Positions 17,731 to 25,706 of a stretch of DNA of 64,000 nucleotides are shown in pieces. Positions within the stretch are counted from its first letter, which is position 1; every line of letters starts with the position of its first letter. The notes beneath the pieces are model-generated. The model did not search any database and was not told the origin of the DNA. It was given only the letters and a program-made list of their open reading frames with translations. Position numbers and translations under genes: made by a program. The DNA comes from Microbacterium profundi (GTDB taxonomy: Bacteria; Actinomycetota; Actinomycetes; Actinomycetales; Microbacteriaceae), in contig NZ_JPSY01000001.1 of assembly GCF_000763375.1 (NCBI RefSeq), positions 1,860,001 to 1,924,000 of the forward strand, read 5' to 3'.

Positions 17731-17827
17731 GGCTTCGACTCGCTGGCGCTCGCTCAACCCGTTTCGTCTCGCTTCGCTCGCTCAACGACCCACGGGGTCG
17801 GGCGTCTCGCTCGCTCAACGCCCCGCG
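17731..17827. repeat. Intergenic 'gcttcgactcgc / gctcaacccgtttcgtctcgc' repeat
   Basis: A copy of the window-wide element with two successive gctcgctcaac words, between fucU and the convergent epimerase gene. It lacks the clear opposite arm seen at 13128-13272. Confidence 0.75.
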
Positions 17828-17848
17828 GCGGAGGCGTCCGATCTTGGA

Positions 17849-18721
17849 TCAGTGCAGGTCGATCGTCCTCACAGCGTGCAGCGCGTCGCGGAGGAACCGG
17901 TTCGCGTGTGCGGCGAGGTCGTCGGAGTCCTGCCAGAGGTTGCGCCAGATCCCGAGGGTGTTGCTCAGCTCGGCGCTCACCACGGCAGACGAGAACGACT
18001 CGAACACGACCGGTCCGTCATATGCGACGTCGTGCAGCGCGCGGAAGAAGGTCGCGAAGTCGACGGTGCCGGTGCCGAGGTAACCGCGGTGGCTGTCGCC
18101 GATGTGCACGTAGCCGAGCTTTCCGGCTTCGGAGACGTCGTGCACGGGCTGGAAGAAATCCGACTCCTCGATGTTCATGTGGTACGTGTCCAGGTGCACG
18201 CTGACGTCTCCCTCGACGCCGCCGAGGTAGCCGAGCGCACCCCGGCCGGTGTTGAAGACGTTCGACTCGTAGCGGTTCACGACCTCGAGCGAGAGGCGGA
18301 TGCCTCGTTCCGCCGCCTTCGCGGCCAGTTCCGAGATCGCCCTCTGGCTGTTCGCGATGCCTTTCTCCGTCGCCGGCGTCATGTACTTGCCCATCGCCGA
18401 ATAGATCACACCGCACAGCACATCGCCGCCCATCGTCGCGACATGATCCAGGCAGCGCTCGAGAATCGAGACTCCGGCGACGACGACCGCCGGGTCCTCA
18501 CTGGTGAGGTCGGTCGCCGCTGTCAGGCCGAGGGATGCTGTCACGGCGAGGTCGTTGTCGCGCAGCATCCGTTCAGCAAGAGCCGAGTCGAAGCCTGCGG
18601 CATCCATCAGCGGGATCTCGATCAGGTCGAATCCCGCGTGCTTCGTACCTTCGATGGCGCGCCGCAGGCCTGCGTCGTCGAAGGTGCCGGTGAAGACGAG
18701 TCCGTGCGCGCCGATGAGCAT
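17849..18721 (-). CDS. Sugar (phosphate) isomerase/epimerase, D-tagatose/D-allulose 3-epimerase-like
   Basis: TIM-barrel protein of 290 residues in the xylose-isomerase-like superfamily, closest to ketose 3-epimerases. Metal/catalytic residues are visible: Glu in LEVVNRYESNVFNT, Asp and His in LDTYHMNIEESDF, His in GYVHIGDSHRGYLGTGTVDF and Glu in VVFESF. The product would be a C3 epimer of a ketose. The start at 18721 has AAAGGGAAC before it. It is divergent from the ribose-type importer, and the gap carries a CCTGTNNTTACAAGT-like site 42 bp upstream of this gene. Its true substrate is not known. Confidence 0.84.
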   Translation of the reverse strand: MLIGAHGLVFTGTFDDAGLRRAIEGTKHAGFDLIEIPLMDAAGFDSALAERMLRDNDLAVTASLGLTAATDLTSEDPAVVVAGVSILERCLDHVATMGGDVLCGVIYSAMGKYMTPATEKGIANSQRAISELAAKAAERGIRLSLEVVNRYESNVFNTGRGALGYLGGVEGDVSVHLDTYHMNIEESDFFQPVHDVSEAGKLGYVHIGDSHRGYLGTGTVDFATFFRALHDVAYDGPVVFESFSSAVVSAELSNTLGIWRNLWQDSDDLAAHANRFLRDALHAVRTIDLH

Positions 18722-18762
18722 GTCGTTCCCTTTCGCTGCGCGTTCGCGCAAATCCGTGACGA

Positions 18763-18858
18763 AGTTGTTATTACAGGTCTACCATGATCGGATCGGGTTA
18801 GGTACATTTAGGTACAACTTGTGCTGACGCGATCCGGCAGGCACAATTGATCCGATGT
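18763..18858. promoter_or_regulatory. Divergent promoter region with two kinds of operator
   Basis: AGTTGTTATTACAGG (18763-18777) matches the reverse complement of the 15-bp motif at 11 of 15 positions relative to the 10636 copy. ACTTGTGCTGACGCG (18817-18831) is a weaker half match. Between them TTAGGTACA is repeated with a 10-bp period (18798-18806, 18808-18816). TGATCCGATGT (18848-18858) matches the fucose palindrome at 9 of 11 positions and shares ATCCGATGTTT exactly with the dehydratase promoter. Confidence 0.55.
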
Positions 18859-18914
18859 TTGAAATGGATTCCATGATGGAACCGAGTACGACCTTCAAGG
18901 GAGCAGGTGAGCAC

Positions 18915-20417
18915 ATGAGCGATCCCATCCTCCGGGTGGAAGGCATCAGCAAGGGTTTCCCCGGCGTGCAGGCACTCAAGGATGTGCACCTCGAAGTGCA
19001 TGCAGGTGAAGTGCTCGTCCTCGTCGGCGAGAACGGCGCGGGCAAGTCGACGCTCATGAAGATCCTCTCCGGGATCTACACGCGCGACGAGGGCACCATC
19101 ACGTTCGAGGGGCAGCCGGTCGAGCTGACCAGTCCGCTCCAGGCGCAGCAGCTCGGCGTCACGATCATCCACCAGGAACTCAACCTGATGCCCGACCTCA
19201 CCGTCGCGCAGAACATCTACATCGGCCGCGAGCCCACTTCGGTGGGCCTCCTCTCCGAACGACGGCTCAACCGTCAGACCGCTGAACTGCTGAAGCGCCT
19301 GAACATCCGGCTCGACCCGCGCCAGAAGGTCGGCGAACTCACCGTCGCCGAGCAGCAGATGGTCGAGATCGCGAAGGCGCTGTCGTTCAACGCCAAGGTG
19401 CTCATCATGGATGAGCCGACCTCAGCGCTCACCGACAGCGAGACAGAGACGCTGTTCACACTCATCGAGCAGCTCAAGTCCGACGGCACAGGGATCGTCT
19501 ACATCTCGCACCGCATGGACGAGCTGCGCAGGCTCGCCGATCGGGTGAGCGTGCTTCGCGACGGGCATTACATCGGATCTCTCGAGAAGAGCGAGATCAG
19601 CGTCCCGAAGATCATCGAGATGATGGTCGGCCGCGTCATCGACGAGGGAACGCGTCCGTCGGCCCGCGAGCACCAGGACGAACCGATCGTGCTCGACGTC
19701 GCGAATCTGTCGACCAAGACGCTGCTGAAGGACGTGTCGTTCCAATTGCACAGGGGCGAGATCCTCGGCTTCGCCGGTCTCATGGGGGCCGGTCGCACCG
19801 AGACCGCCCGTGCGGTCATCGGAGCCGACCCGCGTAGCGCGGGGACGATCAGGATCAACGGTCGCGACGCGAAGATCCATCAGCCTGAGGACGCCGTGCG
19901 CCGCGGCGTCGGCTACCTCTCCGAGGACCGCAAGCAGCTCGGTCTCATGCTCGAGCAGGACGTCACGTTCAACACCGTCCTCGCCTCGCTCAGTAACTAT
20001 GCGGGCGCGCTCGGCTGGATGGGCGACGGCAAGGCGAAGAGTCAGACCAAGCAGTACGTCGAGCAGCTGCGCGTCAAGACGCCGTCGGTGAACCAGATCG
20101 TCAAACTGCTTTCCGGAGGCAACCAGCAGAAGGTCGTCATCGCCCGCTGGCTGATGCGCGACTGCGAGATCCTCATCTTCGACGAGCCGACCCGAGGCAT
20201 CGATGTCGGCGCGAAGGAAGAGATCTACCGACTCATGCAGCAGCTCGCTGACGCCGGGAAGTCCATCATCGTCATCTCGTCGGAGCTCCCGGAGATCCTG
20301 CGCGTCGCGAACCGCATCGCCGTGTTCGCGAACGGCCGGATCACCGGAACGCTCCGCAACGAAGAAGCCAGCCAGGAGAAGATCATGCAACTCGCAGCCC
20401 ACGGGGAGGAAGACTGA
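18915..20417 (+). CDS. Ribose-type sugar ABC importer, double ATPase subunit (RbsA-like)
   Basis: CUT2-type ATPase of 500 residues with two nucleotide-binding domains. The first has Walker A GENGAGKST near residue 38 and a Walker B ending VLIMDEPTSAL. The second has the degenerate P-loop GLMGAGRTE near residue 292, the signature LSGGNQQKVVIARWL and ILIFDEPTRGID. The ATG at 18915 follows GGGAGCAGGTGAG; an in-frame ATG at 18855 would overlap a predicted operator. It is followed by the permease (stop/start overlap TGATG) and the binding protein. Confidence 0.94.
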   Translation: MSDPILRVEGISKGFPGVQALKDVHLEVHAGEVLVLVGENGAGKSTLMKILSGIYTRDEGTITFEGQPVELTSPLQAQQLGVTIIHQELNLMPDLTVAQNIYIGREPTSVGLLSERRLNRQTAELLKRLNIRLDPRQKVGELTVAEQQMVEIAKALSFNAKVLIMDEPTSALTDSETETLFTLIEQLKSDGTGIVYISHRMDELRRLADRVSVLRDGHYIGSLEKSEISVPKIIEMMVGRVIDEGTRPSAREHQDEPIVLDVANLSTKTLLKDVSFQLHRGEILGFAGLMGAGRTETARAVIGADPRSAGTIRINGRDAKIHQPEDAVRRGVGYLSEDRKQLGLMLEQDVTFNTVLASLSNYAGALGWMGDGKAKSQTKQYVEQLRVKTPSVNQIVKLLSGGNQQKVVIARWLMRDCEILIFDEPTRGIDVGAKEEIYRLMQQLADAGKSIIVISSELPEILRVANRIAVFANGRITGTLRNEEASQEKIMQLAAHGEED

Positions 20418-21448
20418 TGAGCACCCCACAGCAGCCAGGAGAGACGACGACCGTCATCCAGCAGGCCGTGAACGAAGACACCGACAAGCGGGACGTCGCG
20501 GGCTTCCTGAAGCGCCAGCTTCAGCAGTCGCTCGCGTTCGGGACGCTCGTCGTCCTGCTGATCTTCTTCTCGATCGCCAGCCCGAACTTCTTCACCTTCA
20601 GCAACATCGCCACGGTGCTGCTGTCCACCGCGGTGATCGGCATCCTCGCCCTCGGCACCACTTTCGTCATCATCACGGGCGGCATCGACCTGTCGCTGGG
20701 AACCGGGATGGCGCTGTGCGCTGTCATGACGGGTGTGTTCGTCACGAACATGGGGCTCCCGGTGTGGGTCGGCATCCTCGGCGGCATCGCGACCGGCGTG
20801 CTGATGGGGCTGGTCAACGGTCTCAACGTCACGTTCCTGCGCCTGCCCCCGTTCATCGCCACGCTCGCCATGATGATGATCGCCGGCGGTCTCGCCCTGG
20901 TCATCTCCGGTGTCGCACCGATCTACTTCTCGACATCCGCACCGGACTTCAAGAAGATCGCGCTGGGTGTGCTGATCCCCGGCATCCCGAACGCGGTCCT
21001 CATCACGGCGGTGCTCGCGATCATCGCGGCCATCGTGCTGTCCAAGACGCTGCTCGGCCGCTACACGTTCGCGATCGGCTCGAACGAGGAGGCGACGCGC
21101 CTGTCGGGCGTGAACACCCGCCGCTGGACGATCTTCATCTACATGTTCGCGGGCGCCTTCACCGGTATCGCGGGCATCATCATCGCCTCCCGTCTGGATT
21201 CCGCGCAGCCGCAGATCGGCACCGGCTACGAACTGCAGGCGATCGCCGCGGTCATCATCGGCGGCACCTCGCTGCTCGGCGGTCGCGGGTCGATCCTCGG
21301 CACTGTGATCGGCGCGCTCATCATGAGCGTGCTCGTCAACGGCCTGCGCATCCTGTCGATCCAGACCGAGTGGCAGAACGTCGTCGTCGGCGTCGTCGTG
21401 CTGCTGGCCGTGTTCCTCGACTCGCTGCGCAACCGCCAGCGAACCTGA
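20417..21448 (+). CDS. Ribose-type sugar ABC importer, permease subunit (RbsC-like)
   Basis: Inner-membrane permease of 343 residues with about ten hydrophobic segments after a 35-residue polar N-terminus. The family word TGGIDLSLG is present, together with ARNEEATRLSG-like GSNEEATRLSGVNTRRW and GGTSLLGGRGSILGTVIGALI near the C-terminus. Its ATG overlaps the ATPase stop. It forms the channel for the sugar captured by the lipoprotein encoded next. Confidence 0.94.
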   Translation: MSTPQQPGETTTVIQQAVNEDTDKRDVAGFLKRQLQQSLAFGTLVVLLIFFSIASPNFFTFSNIATVLLSTAVIGILALGTTFVIITGGIDLSLGTGMALCAVMTGVFVTNMGLPVWVGILGGIATGVLMGLVNGLNVTFLRLPPFIATLAMMMIAGGLALVISGVAPIYFSTSAPDFKKIALGVLIPGIPNAVLITAVLAIIAAIVLSKTLLGRYTFAIGSNEEATRLSGVNTRRWTIFIYMFAGAFTGIAGIIIASRLDSAQPQIGTGYELQAIAAVIIGGTSLLGGRGSILGTVIGALIMSVLVNGLRILSIQTEWQNVVVGVVVLLAVFLDSLRNRQRT

Positions 21449-21515
21449 TCGTTTCCTTCCCTGTCCACCACAGCGTCGGCCCTGCCGGCAATCACACAGA
21501 ATAATGGAGTTTCCA

Positions 21516-22520
21516 ATGCGATTTGGCAAGAAGACCGCATTCGCGGCACTCGTGGCCGCATCCGCTCTCGTCATGGCCGGCTGCGCCGGCGGCGGCGGTG
21601 ACGTCATCGAAGAGGGTGGCGGCACAGACGGCGGCAGCGGCGACGGCGAGATGTACATCGCCCTCGTCTCGAAGGGCTTTCAGCACCAGTTCTGGCAGGC
21701 CGTCAAGAAGGGCGCAGAGCAGAAGGCCGAAGAACTGGGCGTGAAGATCACTTTCGAGGGCCCCGCTGCCGAGACCGAGATCGCGCAGCAGCTCGAGATG
21801 CTCACCGCTGCCATCGACAAGAACCCGGATGCCATCGCCTACGCAGCTCTGGACCCCGAGGCGTGCGTCGCCCCGCTCGACCAGGCGAAGTCGAAGGACA
21901 TCCCGGTGGTGTATTTCGACGCACCGTGCAACGGCGACGTGGGCCTGAGCCTGTCCGCCACCGACAGCAAGGTCGCGGGAGCCCTGGCGGCCGAGAAAAT
22001 GGCAGAGCTCATCGGCGGAGAGGGCGAGGTGGCCATCGTCGGTCACTCGCAGATCAACTCCACCGGTGTCGAGCGCCGAGACGGCTTCGTCGACAAGATC
22101 GAGGCGGACTACCCCGACATCAAGATCGTCGACATCCAGTACGGTGACGGCGACCACCTCAAGTCGGCCGACATCGCCAAGGCGATGATCGCGGCTTACC
22201 CCGATCTCAAGGGCATCTACGGGACCAACGAGGGCTCGGCCATCGGCGTCGTCAACGCCGTCAACGAGCTGAACCTCGAAAAGGGCAAGATCACCATCAT
22301 CGGATTCGACTCGGGTGCGGCGCAGATCAACGCGATCAAGGACGGCACCATGGCCGGCGCCATCACACAGGACCCGATCGGCATCGGCGAGCAGGTCGTC
22401 CAGGCCGCGTACGACGCGGCCAACGGCGACTCGGTCGAGGAGTTCTACGACACCGGCTCGTACTGGTACGACGCCAAGAACATCGAAGACGAGGACATCG
22501 CAGCGGTCCTCTACGAGTGA
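21516..22520 (+). CDS. Ribose-type sugar-binding lipoprotein (RbsB-like)
   Basis: Periplasmic-binding-protein-like lipoprotein (family 4, PBP1 fold) of 334 residues. A type II signal peptide with Cys23 (VMAGC) and a Gly/Glu/Asp-rich linker precede the mature domain. Expected sugar-contacting positions include the aromatic QHQFW region near the start, and ETEIAQQLEML, DAPC, GTNEGSAIG and GFDSGAAQ. TGGAG lies at the right distance before the ATG at 21516; the ATG at 21504 overlaps that site and is rejected. A stem-loop terminator follows. Ligand unknown: fucose or the sugar of the neighbouring kinase operon are both possible. Confidence 0.93.
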   Translation: MRFGKKTAFAALVAASALVMAGCAGGGGDVIEEGGGTDGGSGDGEMYIALVSKGFQHQFWQAVKKGAEQKAEELGVKITFEGPAAETEIAQQLEMLTAAIDKNPDAIAYAALDPEACVAPLDQAKSKDIPVVYFDAPCNGDVGLSLSATDSKVAGALAAEKMAELIGGEGEVAIVGHSQINSTGVERRDGFVDKIEADYPDIKIVDIQYGDGDHLKSADIAKAMIAAYPDLKGIYGTNEGSAIGVVNAVNELNLEKGKITIIGFDSGAAQINAIKDGTMAGAITQDPIGIGEQVVQAAYDAANGDSVEEFYDTGSYWYDAKNIEDEDIAAVLYE

Positions 22521-22534
22521 TCCTCTTCTGAGCG

Positions 22535-22568
22535 AGCGGCCTCCGTCTTCGGGCGGGGGCCGCTTTGC
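22535..22568 (+). terminator. Rho-independent-like terminator of the sugar importer operon
   Basis: AGCGGCC (22535-22541) pairs with GGCCGCT (22558-22564) around a 16-base loop with a short inner stem, followed by TTTG. It lies 15 bp after the binding-protein stop. Confidence 0.65.
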
Positions 22569-22591
22569 ATTGCGGGATGCTGTGGCAGTGA

Positions 22592-22858
22592 CGGCTTCGA
22601 CTCCCTTCGGTCGCTCAACCCGTTTCGTCTCGCTCCGCTCGCTCAACGCCCCGCAGAAGTCGTCTTTGCGTTGCGGGATGCCCTGGCTTCGACTCCCTTC
22701 GGTCGCTCAACCCGTTTCGTCTCGCTCCGCTCGCTCAACGCCCCGCAGAAGTCGGTCGCTCAACGCCCCGCAGAAGTCGGTCGGGTCGTTGAGCGCAGGC
22801 GCGGAGCGCCGAAGACGAAAAGCGTTGAGCGAGGAGCGCAGCGACGAGTCGAAACGGG
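22592..22858. repeat. Cluster of intergenic repeats, gene-free gap of about 340 bp
   Basis: Two direct copies of 'ggcttcgactcccttcggtcgctcaacccgtttcgtctcgctccgctcgctcaacgccccgcagaagtc'-type DNA (from 22592 and from 22685) are followed by short gctcaacgccccgcagaagtcgg iterations. An inverted arm (gttgagcg...gagacgaaa-like, gacgagtcgaaacggg) ends at 22858. No coding signal was seen in the gap. Confidence 0.8.
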
Positions 22859-22861
22859 ACT

Positions 22862-23821
22862 TCACCCGAGATCGAGCAGCCTGGCGGGGTTCGCGACCAG
22901 CATCCGCTCCACGGCACCCGCGCCGATGTGCGACCGCAGGCGCGGCAGATAGCGGTCGCCGAGATAGGCGAGGCCGGGCATGCCGCCGTAAGAGATGTAG
23001 CGGGTGCGGCGGGCGACGTCGCCGCCGAGCAGGATGCGGTCGGCTCCCACCTGTGCCACGACCGCGGCTGTCAGCTCGAGCAGCTCAGCATCCGAGCGCG
23101 TGCGCGGTCGCGCGAAGCCGTCGTATCCCAGATACGCACCGCGTTCGGCGAGCGAGGCGTGCAGACCGGCATCCGGATCCCGATCGGCGTGGGCGAGGAC
23201 GACCCGATCGGATGCCACGCCCTCCGCCGCGAGCAGGTCGAGCACCTCGTGGGCGGCGGTGCAGAACTCCAGGTGCACCATGATCGGCGCCTGTGTCGCG
23301 CGGTGCGCGGCGGCCAGTGCCTCGAGCGTCGTGCGCTCGAACGGGCTGATGTGCCAGTAACCGATGCCGCCCTTGAGCATCCCGGCGCGCACCGGCTGGC
23401 CGTGCGGGGTGCGGGCGAGCGGAACGTCGGGGCTCTCGAAGACGACGGCGTCGTCCACCGGCATCCCTCTTGTCACCTCACCGATGAAGAGCTCTGCGAG
23501 CTGCTCGGCCGTCCACACCTGCATCGGATGCTCTTCGCCGTAGTGCGCCTCGCGGTGCAGGCCCGTCGTCGCGACGACGTGCAGGCCGGTCGCGACGCTG
23601 ATGCGCGCGATGGCCTCCGGATTCCGGCCGAGGCCGAAGGGGGTGGCATCCACCATCGAGGCGAAGCCGCTCTTCTTCAGTAGCGCGGCCTCTGCGCCGG
23701 AGGCATCCTCGTCGTCGAGTTCGTCGCCGGGCAGCAGCGGGCTCACCTGGAAGAGGTGCTCGTGGTAGTTCGTCGATCCGAGCAGCGCAGGGTCGATGTC
23801 TCCAAGGACCGTGCGGATCAT
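22862..23821 (-). CDS. Phosphotriesterase-family metal-dependent hydrolase, probable sugar lactonase
   Basis: Amidohydrolase-superfamily protein of 319 residues in the phosphotriesterase branch. Metal ligands can be read: NYHEHLF (HxH), a lysine in GMLKGGIGYW that could be the bridging residue, MVHLEF (His), LAHADRDP (His) and LLGGDVARR (Asp). Some relatives are lactonases acting on phosphorylated furanose lactones (for example Listeria Lmo2620). With a kinase and two dehydrogenases in the same operon, a lactonase role fits. Its ATG overlaps the stop of the gene before it (TGATG). It is last in the operon. Substrate unknown. Confidence 0.82.
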   Translation of the reverse strand: MIRTVLGDIDPALLGSTNYHEHLFQVSPLLPGDELDDEDASGAEAALLKKSGFASMVDATPFGLGRNPEAIARISVATGLHVVATTGLHREAHYGEEHPMQVWTAEQLAELFIGEVTRGMPVDDAVVFESPDVPLARTPHGQPVRAGMLKGGIGYWHISPFERTTLEALAAAHRATQAPIMVHLEFCTAAHEVLDLLAAEGVASDRVVLAHADRDPDAGLHASLAERGAYLGYDGFARPRTRSDAELLELTAAVVAQVGADRILLGGDVARRTRYISYGGMPGLAYLGDRYLPRLRSHIGAGAVERMLVANPARLLDLG

Positions 23822-24747
23822 CAGCGCACTCCCTCGGCGGCCTCCGCGAGCCGCTCGACGATCTCGGGTGTGAGATCGAGCTCGAACACGTCGGCGACGA
23901 CCTGCGACCAGCCGTGGATGAAGTACCGCCACCCGTCGACGACGTGCAGGCCGCGTGCGGCTTCCCGCGCGCGTGCCTGGTGCAGGAACTCCAAGGACCC
24001 GCGGTAGTTGAACTCCCAGACGTACGCGTCTTCGGGGAAGACGACCTCATCCGGCAGAGGGGAGCCCGGGCGATCCTTGCCGAGTCCTGTCGCGTTGACG
24101 AATAGCGATCCGGGAGGCGCTTCGGCGACGATCGCAGCGGCGTCCGCCGGAGCATCCGTGCGCACGTACTCGATGAATCCGTCGCGGGTGCCGTGCTGGC
24201 GGTGCACCTCGCGCAGGTGCTCGAGCTTGGCATCGTCGCGTGCGGTGACGATCACGCGGGACGGGGCGTCGGCCCGCTCGGCGAGCGCCCAGCTGAGTGC
24301 TGTGCCCGATCCACCCGCGCCGAGGACGACGACCTCGGCCCCGGTGCGCGCGAAGTGATCGGCCGGAAGGAAATCGTTCAGGGCGAGGTCGACCGTGATC
24401 GGATCCTTCGCCCGTCCCGACAGGCGTGAGCCGCGCTTGGCGATGCTCGAGATCTCCGAGCACGACACCGCGAACGGGTCGAGCTCGTCGAACAGGTCGG
24501 ATGCCGCGGCATACACATTCATCTTGTGGGTGGTGACCAGGGCGCCGCGGTGATGCGGGTCGTCGCGGATCTGCTCGACCATCGCGCGGTACTGCGCCGG
24601 CGTGGCATCCATCGGCAGATCGTGCCCGACGAGCGTGCGGGTCGGAAGCCCCAGGATGTCCGCCCACAGAGGGAACACCTTCATGATCGACGAGGATCCG
24701 GTCGTGACGCCGACGAAGCCCATGTAGTCGGACGAAGGAGCGGTCAT
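23821..24747 (-). CDS. Shikimate-dehydrogenase-like oxidoreductase, diverged
   Basis: A 308-residue protein with the two-domain layout of shikimate/quinate dehydrogenases. The N-terminal substrate domain keeps the lysine motif as VTTHKMNVY. The C-terminal Rossmann domain has GAGGSGTALSWALAERA and FVNATGLGKDRPGSPLP. The NTDG motif of true AroE enzymes is missing; the matching region reads DLALNDFLPADHF. A polyol, cyclitol or sugar-derived substrate is therefore more likely than shikimate. Both ends overlap neighbouring genes (ATGA upstream, TGATG downstream), so it is firmly part of the kinase operon. Confidence 0.78.
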   Translation of the reverse strand: MTAPSSDYMGFVGVTTGSSSIMKVFPLWADILGLPTRTLVGHDLPMDATPAQYRAMVEQIRDDPHHRGALVTTHKMNVYAAASDLFDELDPFAVSCSEISSIAKRGSRLSGRAKDPITVDLALNDFLPADHFARTGAEVVVLGAGGSGTALSWALAERADAPSRVIVTARDDAKLEHLREVHRQHGTRDGFIEYVRTDAPADAAAIVAEAPPGSLFVNATGLGKDRPGSPLPDEVVFPEDAYVWEFNYRGSLEFLHQARAREAARGLHVVDGWRYFIHGWSQVVADVFELDLTPEIVERLAEAAEGVR

Positions 24748-25706
24748 GATGCGGCCTTTCGGGAGACGGGGAAGGCGGGTTCGCCGCCCTCGAGAACGGC
24801 GATCACGTCGTCGAGCGACATGGATCCCATGTTGTCGACGGCCTGCGTGGTCTGCGCCCCCAGGTGCGGCGTGACGATCACGCGGTCGGCGAGTTCGGGC
24901 GCGAGCAGGGGGCTGGCGGATGCCGCGGTGTCGCCGTCGAGCGTATCGGCGGCGTACCCGGCGAGGATGCCGTCGCGCAGGGCGTGCGCGACCTCGCGCT
25001 CGTCGACCAGGTCTGGCCTGGCGGTGTTGACGATGATCGTGCCGCGTCGGATGCTGTCGAGCAGCGCCCCGGCGACGAGCTGCTGCCCTCCCGGGGCGTG
25101 CAGGGTGATGAGGTCGGCACTGCGGAACAGTTCGTCGAGCTCGACCGGCTCTGCGCCGAGTTCGCGGATGCGATCTGCCGGCAGGAACGGGTCGGCGGCG
25201 AGGACGCGCGGTCCGAACCCGCTCAGCCGTCGTGCGACGCCCTGGCCGATGCGGCCGAATCCGACGATCCCGACCGTCGCGGCGCCGAGCTCGCGACCGC
25301 GTCGCACACTCCAATCACCGTCGCGCACGCGCCGGTCGCCGTCGGGTATGCAGCGCAAAGTGGACAGCATGAGGCCGACGGCGTGGTCGGCGACGGCATC
25401 CGCATTGGCGCCGGGAGTGTTGGTGACCAGGATGCCGCGGGCCTCAGCAGCGTCGAGATCGACCGCTTCGGTGCCGACGCCGTAGCGCGCGATGATCTTG
25501 AGGTCCGGTGCGGCGTCGAGATGCGCGCCCGTGATCGGGCCGGTGCCCGCAATCCAGGCATCCGCTGCCTCGAGCAGCGGGGCGAGTGTCTGGAGCTCGT
25601 GGTGCGCCGGTCCTCGGACGATCTCGTGCCCGGCATCCGTCGCTCGCGCGACGAGATCGATGTCGCCGTCCGAGAAGGAGCGGCTGGTGGTCAGGATGAT
25701 GCCCAT
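24744..25706 (-). CDS. D-isomer-specific 2-hydroxyacid dehydrogenase family protein
   Basis: NAD-dependent 2-hydroxyacid dehydrogenase of 320 residues. The NAD motif is VGIVGFGRIGQGVARRL. The catalytic arginine lies in IIVNTARPDLVDE and the catalytic histidine in VTPHLGAQT. The usual DVFxxEP stretch between them is replaced by DTLDGDTA, so it is a divergent member. It would interconvert a 2-hydroxy acid (for example an aldonate) and a 2-keto acid. It overlaps the kinase stop (TGATG) and the next gene's start (ATGA). 3-Phosphoglycerate dehydrogenase is the default database label but is unlikely in this setting. Confidence 0.82.
   Translation of the reverse strand: MGIILTTSRSFSDGDIDLVARATDAGHEIVRGPAHHELQTLAPLLEAADAWIAGTGPITGAHLDAAPDLKIIARYGVGTEAVDLDAAEARGILVTNTPGANADAVADHAVGLMLSTLRCIPDGDRRVRDGDWSVRRGRELGAATVGIVGFGRIGQGVARRLSGFGPRVLAADPFLPADRIRELGAEPVELDELFRSADLITLHAPGGQQLVAGALLDSIRRGTIIVNTARPDLVDEREVAHALRDGILAGYAADTLDGDTAASASPLLAPELADRVIVTPHLGAQTTQAVDNMGSMSLDDVIAVLEGGEPAFPVSRKAAS

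Noticed and set aside
19422..20429. Minus-strand frame of 335 codons opposite the ABC ATPase
   Set aside because: Antisense to Walker and signature motifs; no family recognised.
20225..21658. Long minus-strand frame of 477 codons opposite the importer permease
   Set aside because: It is antisense to a clear permease and the binding-protein start; its composition (Asp/His/Arg-rich) is typical of high-GC shadow frames.
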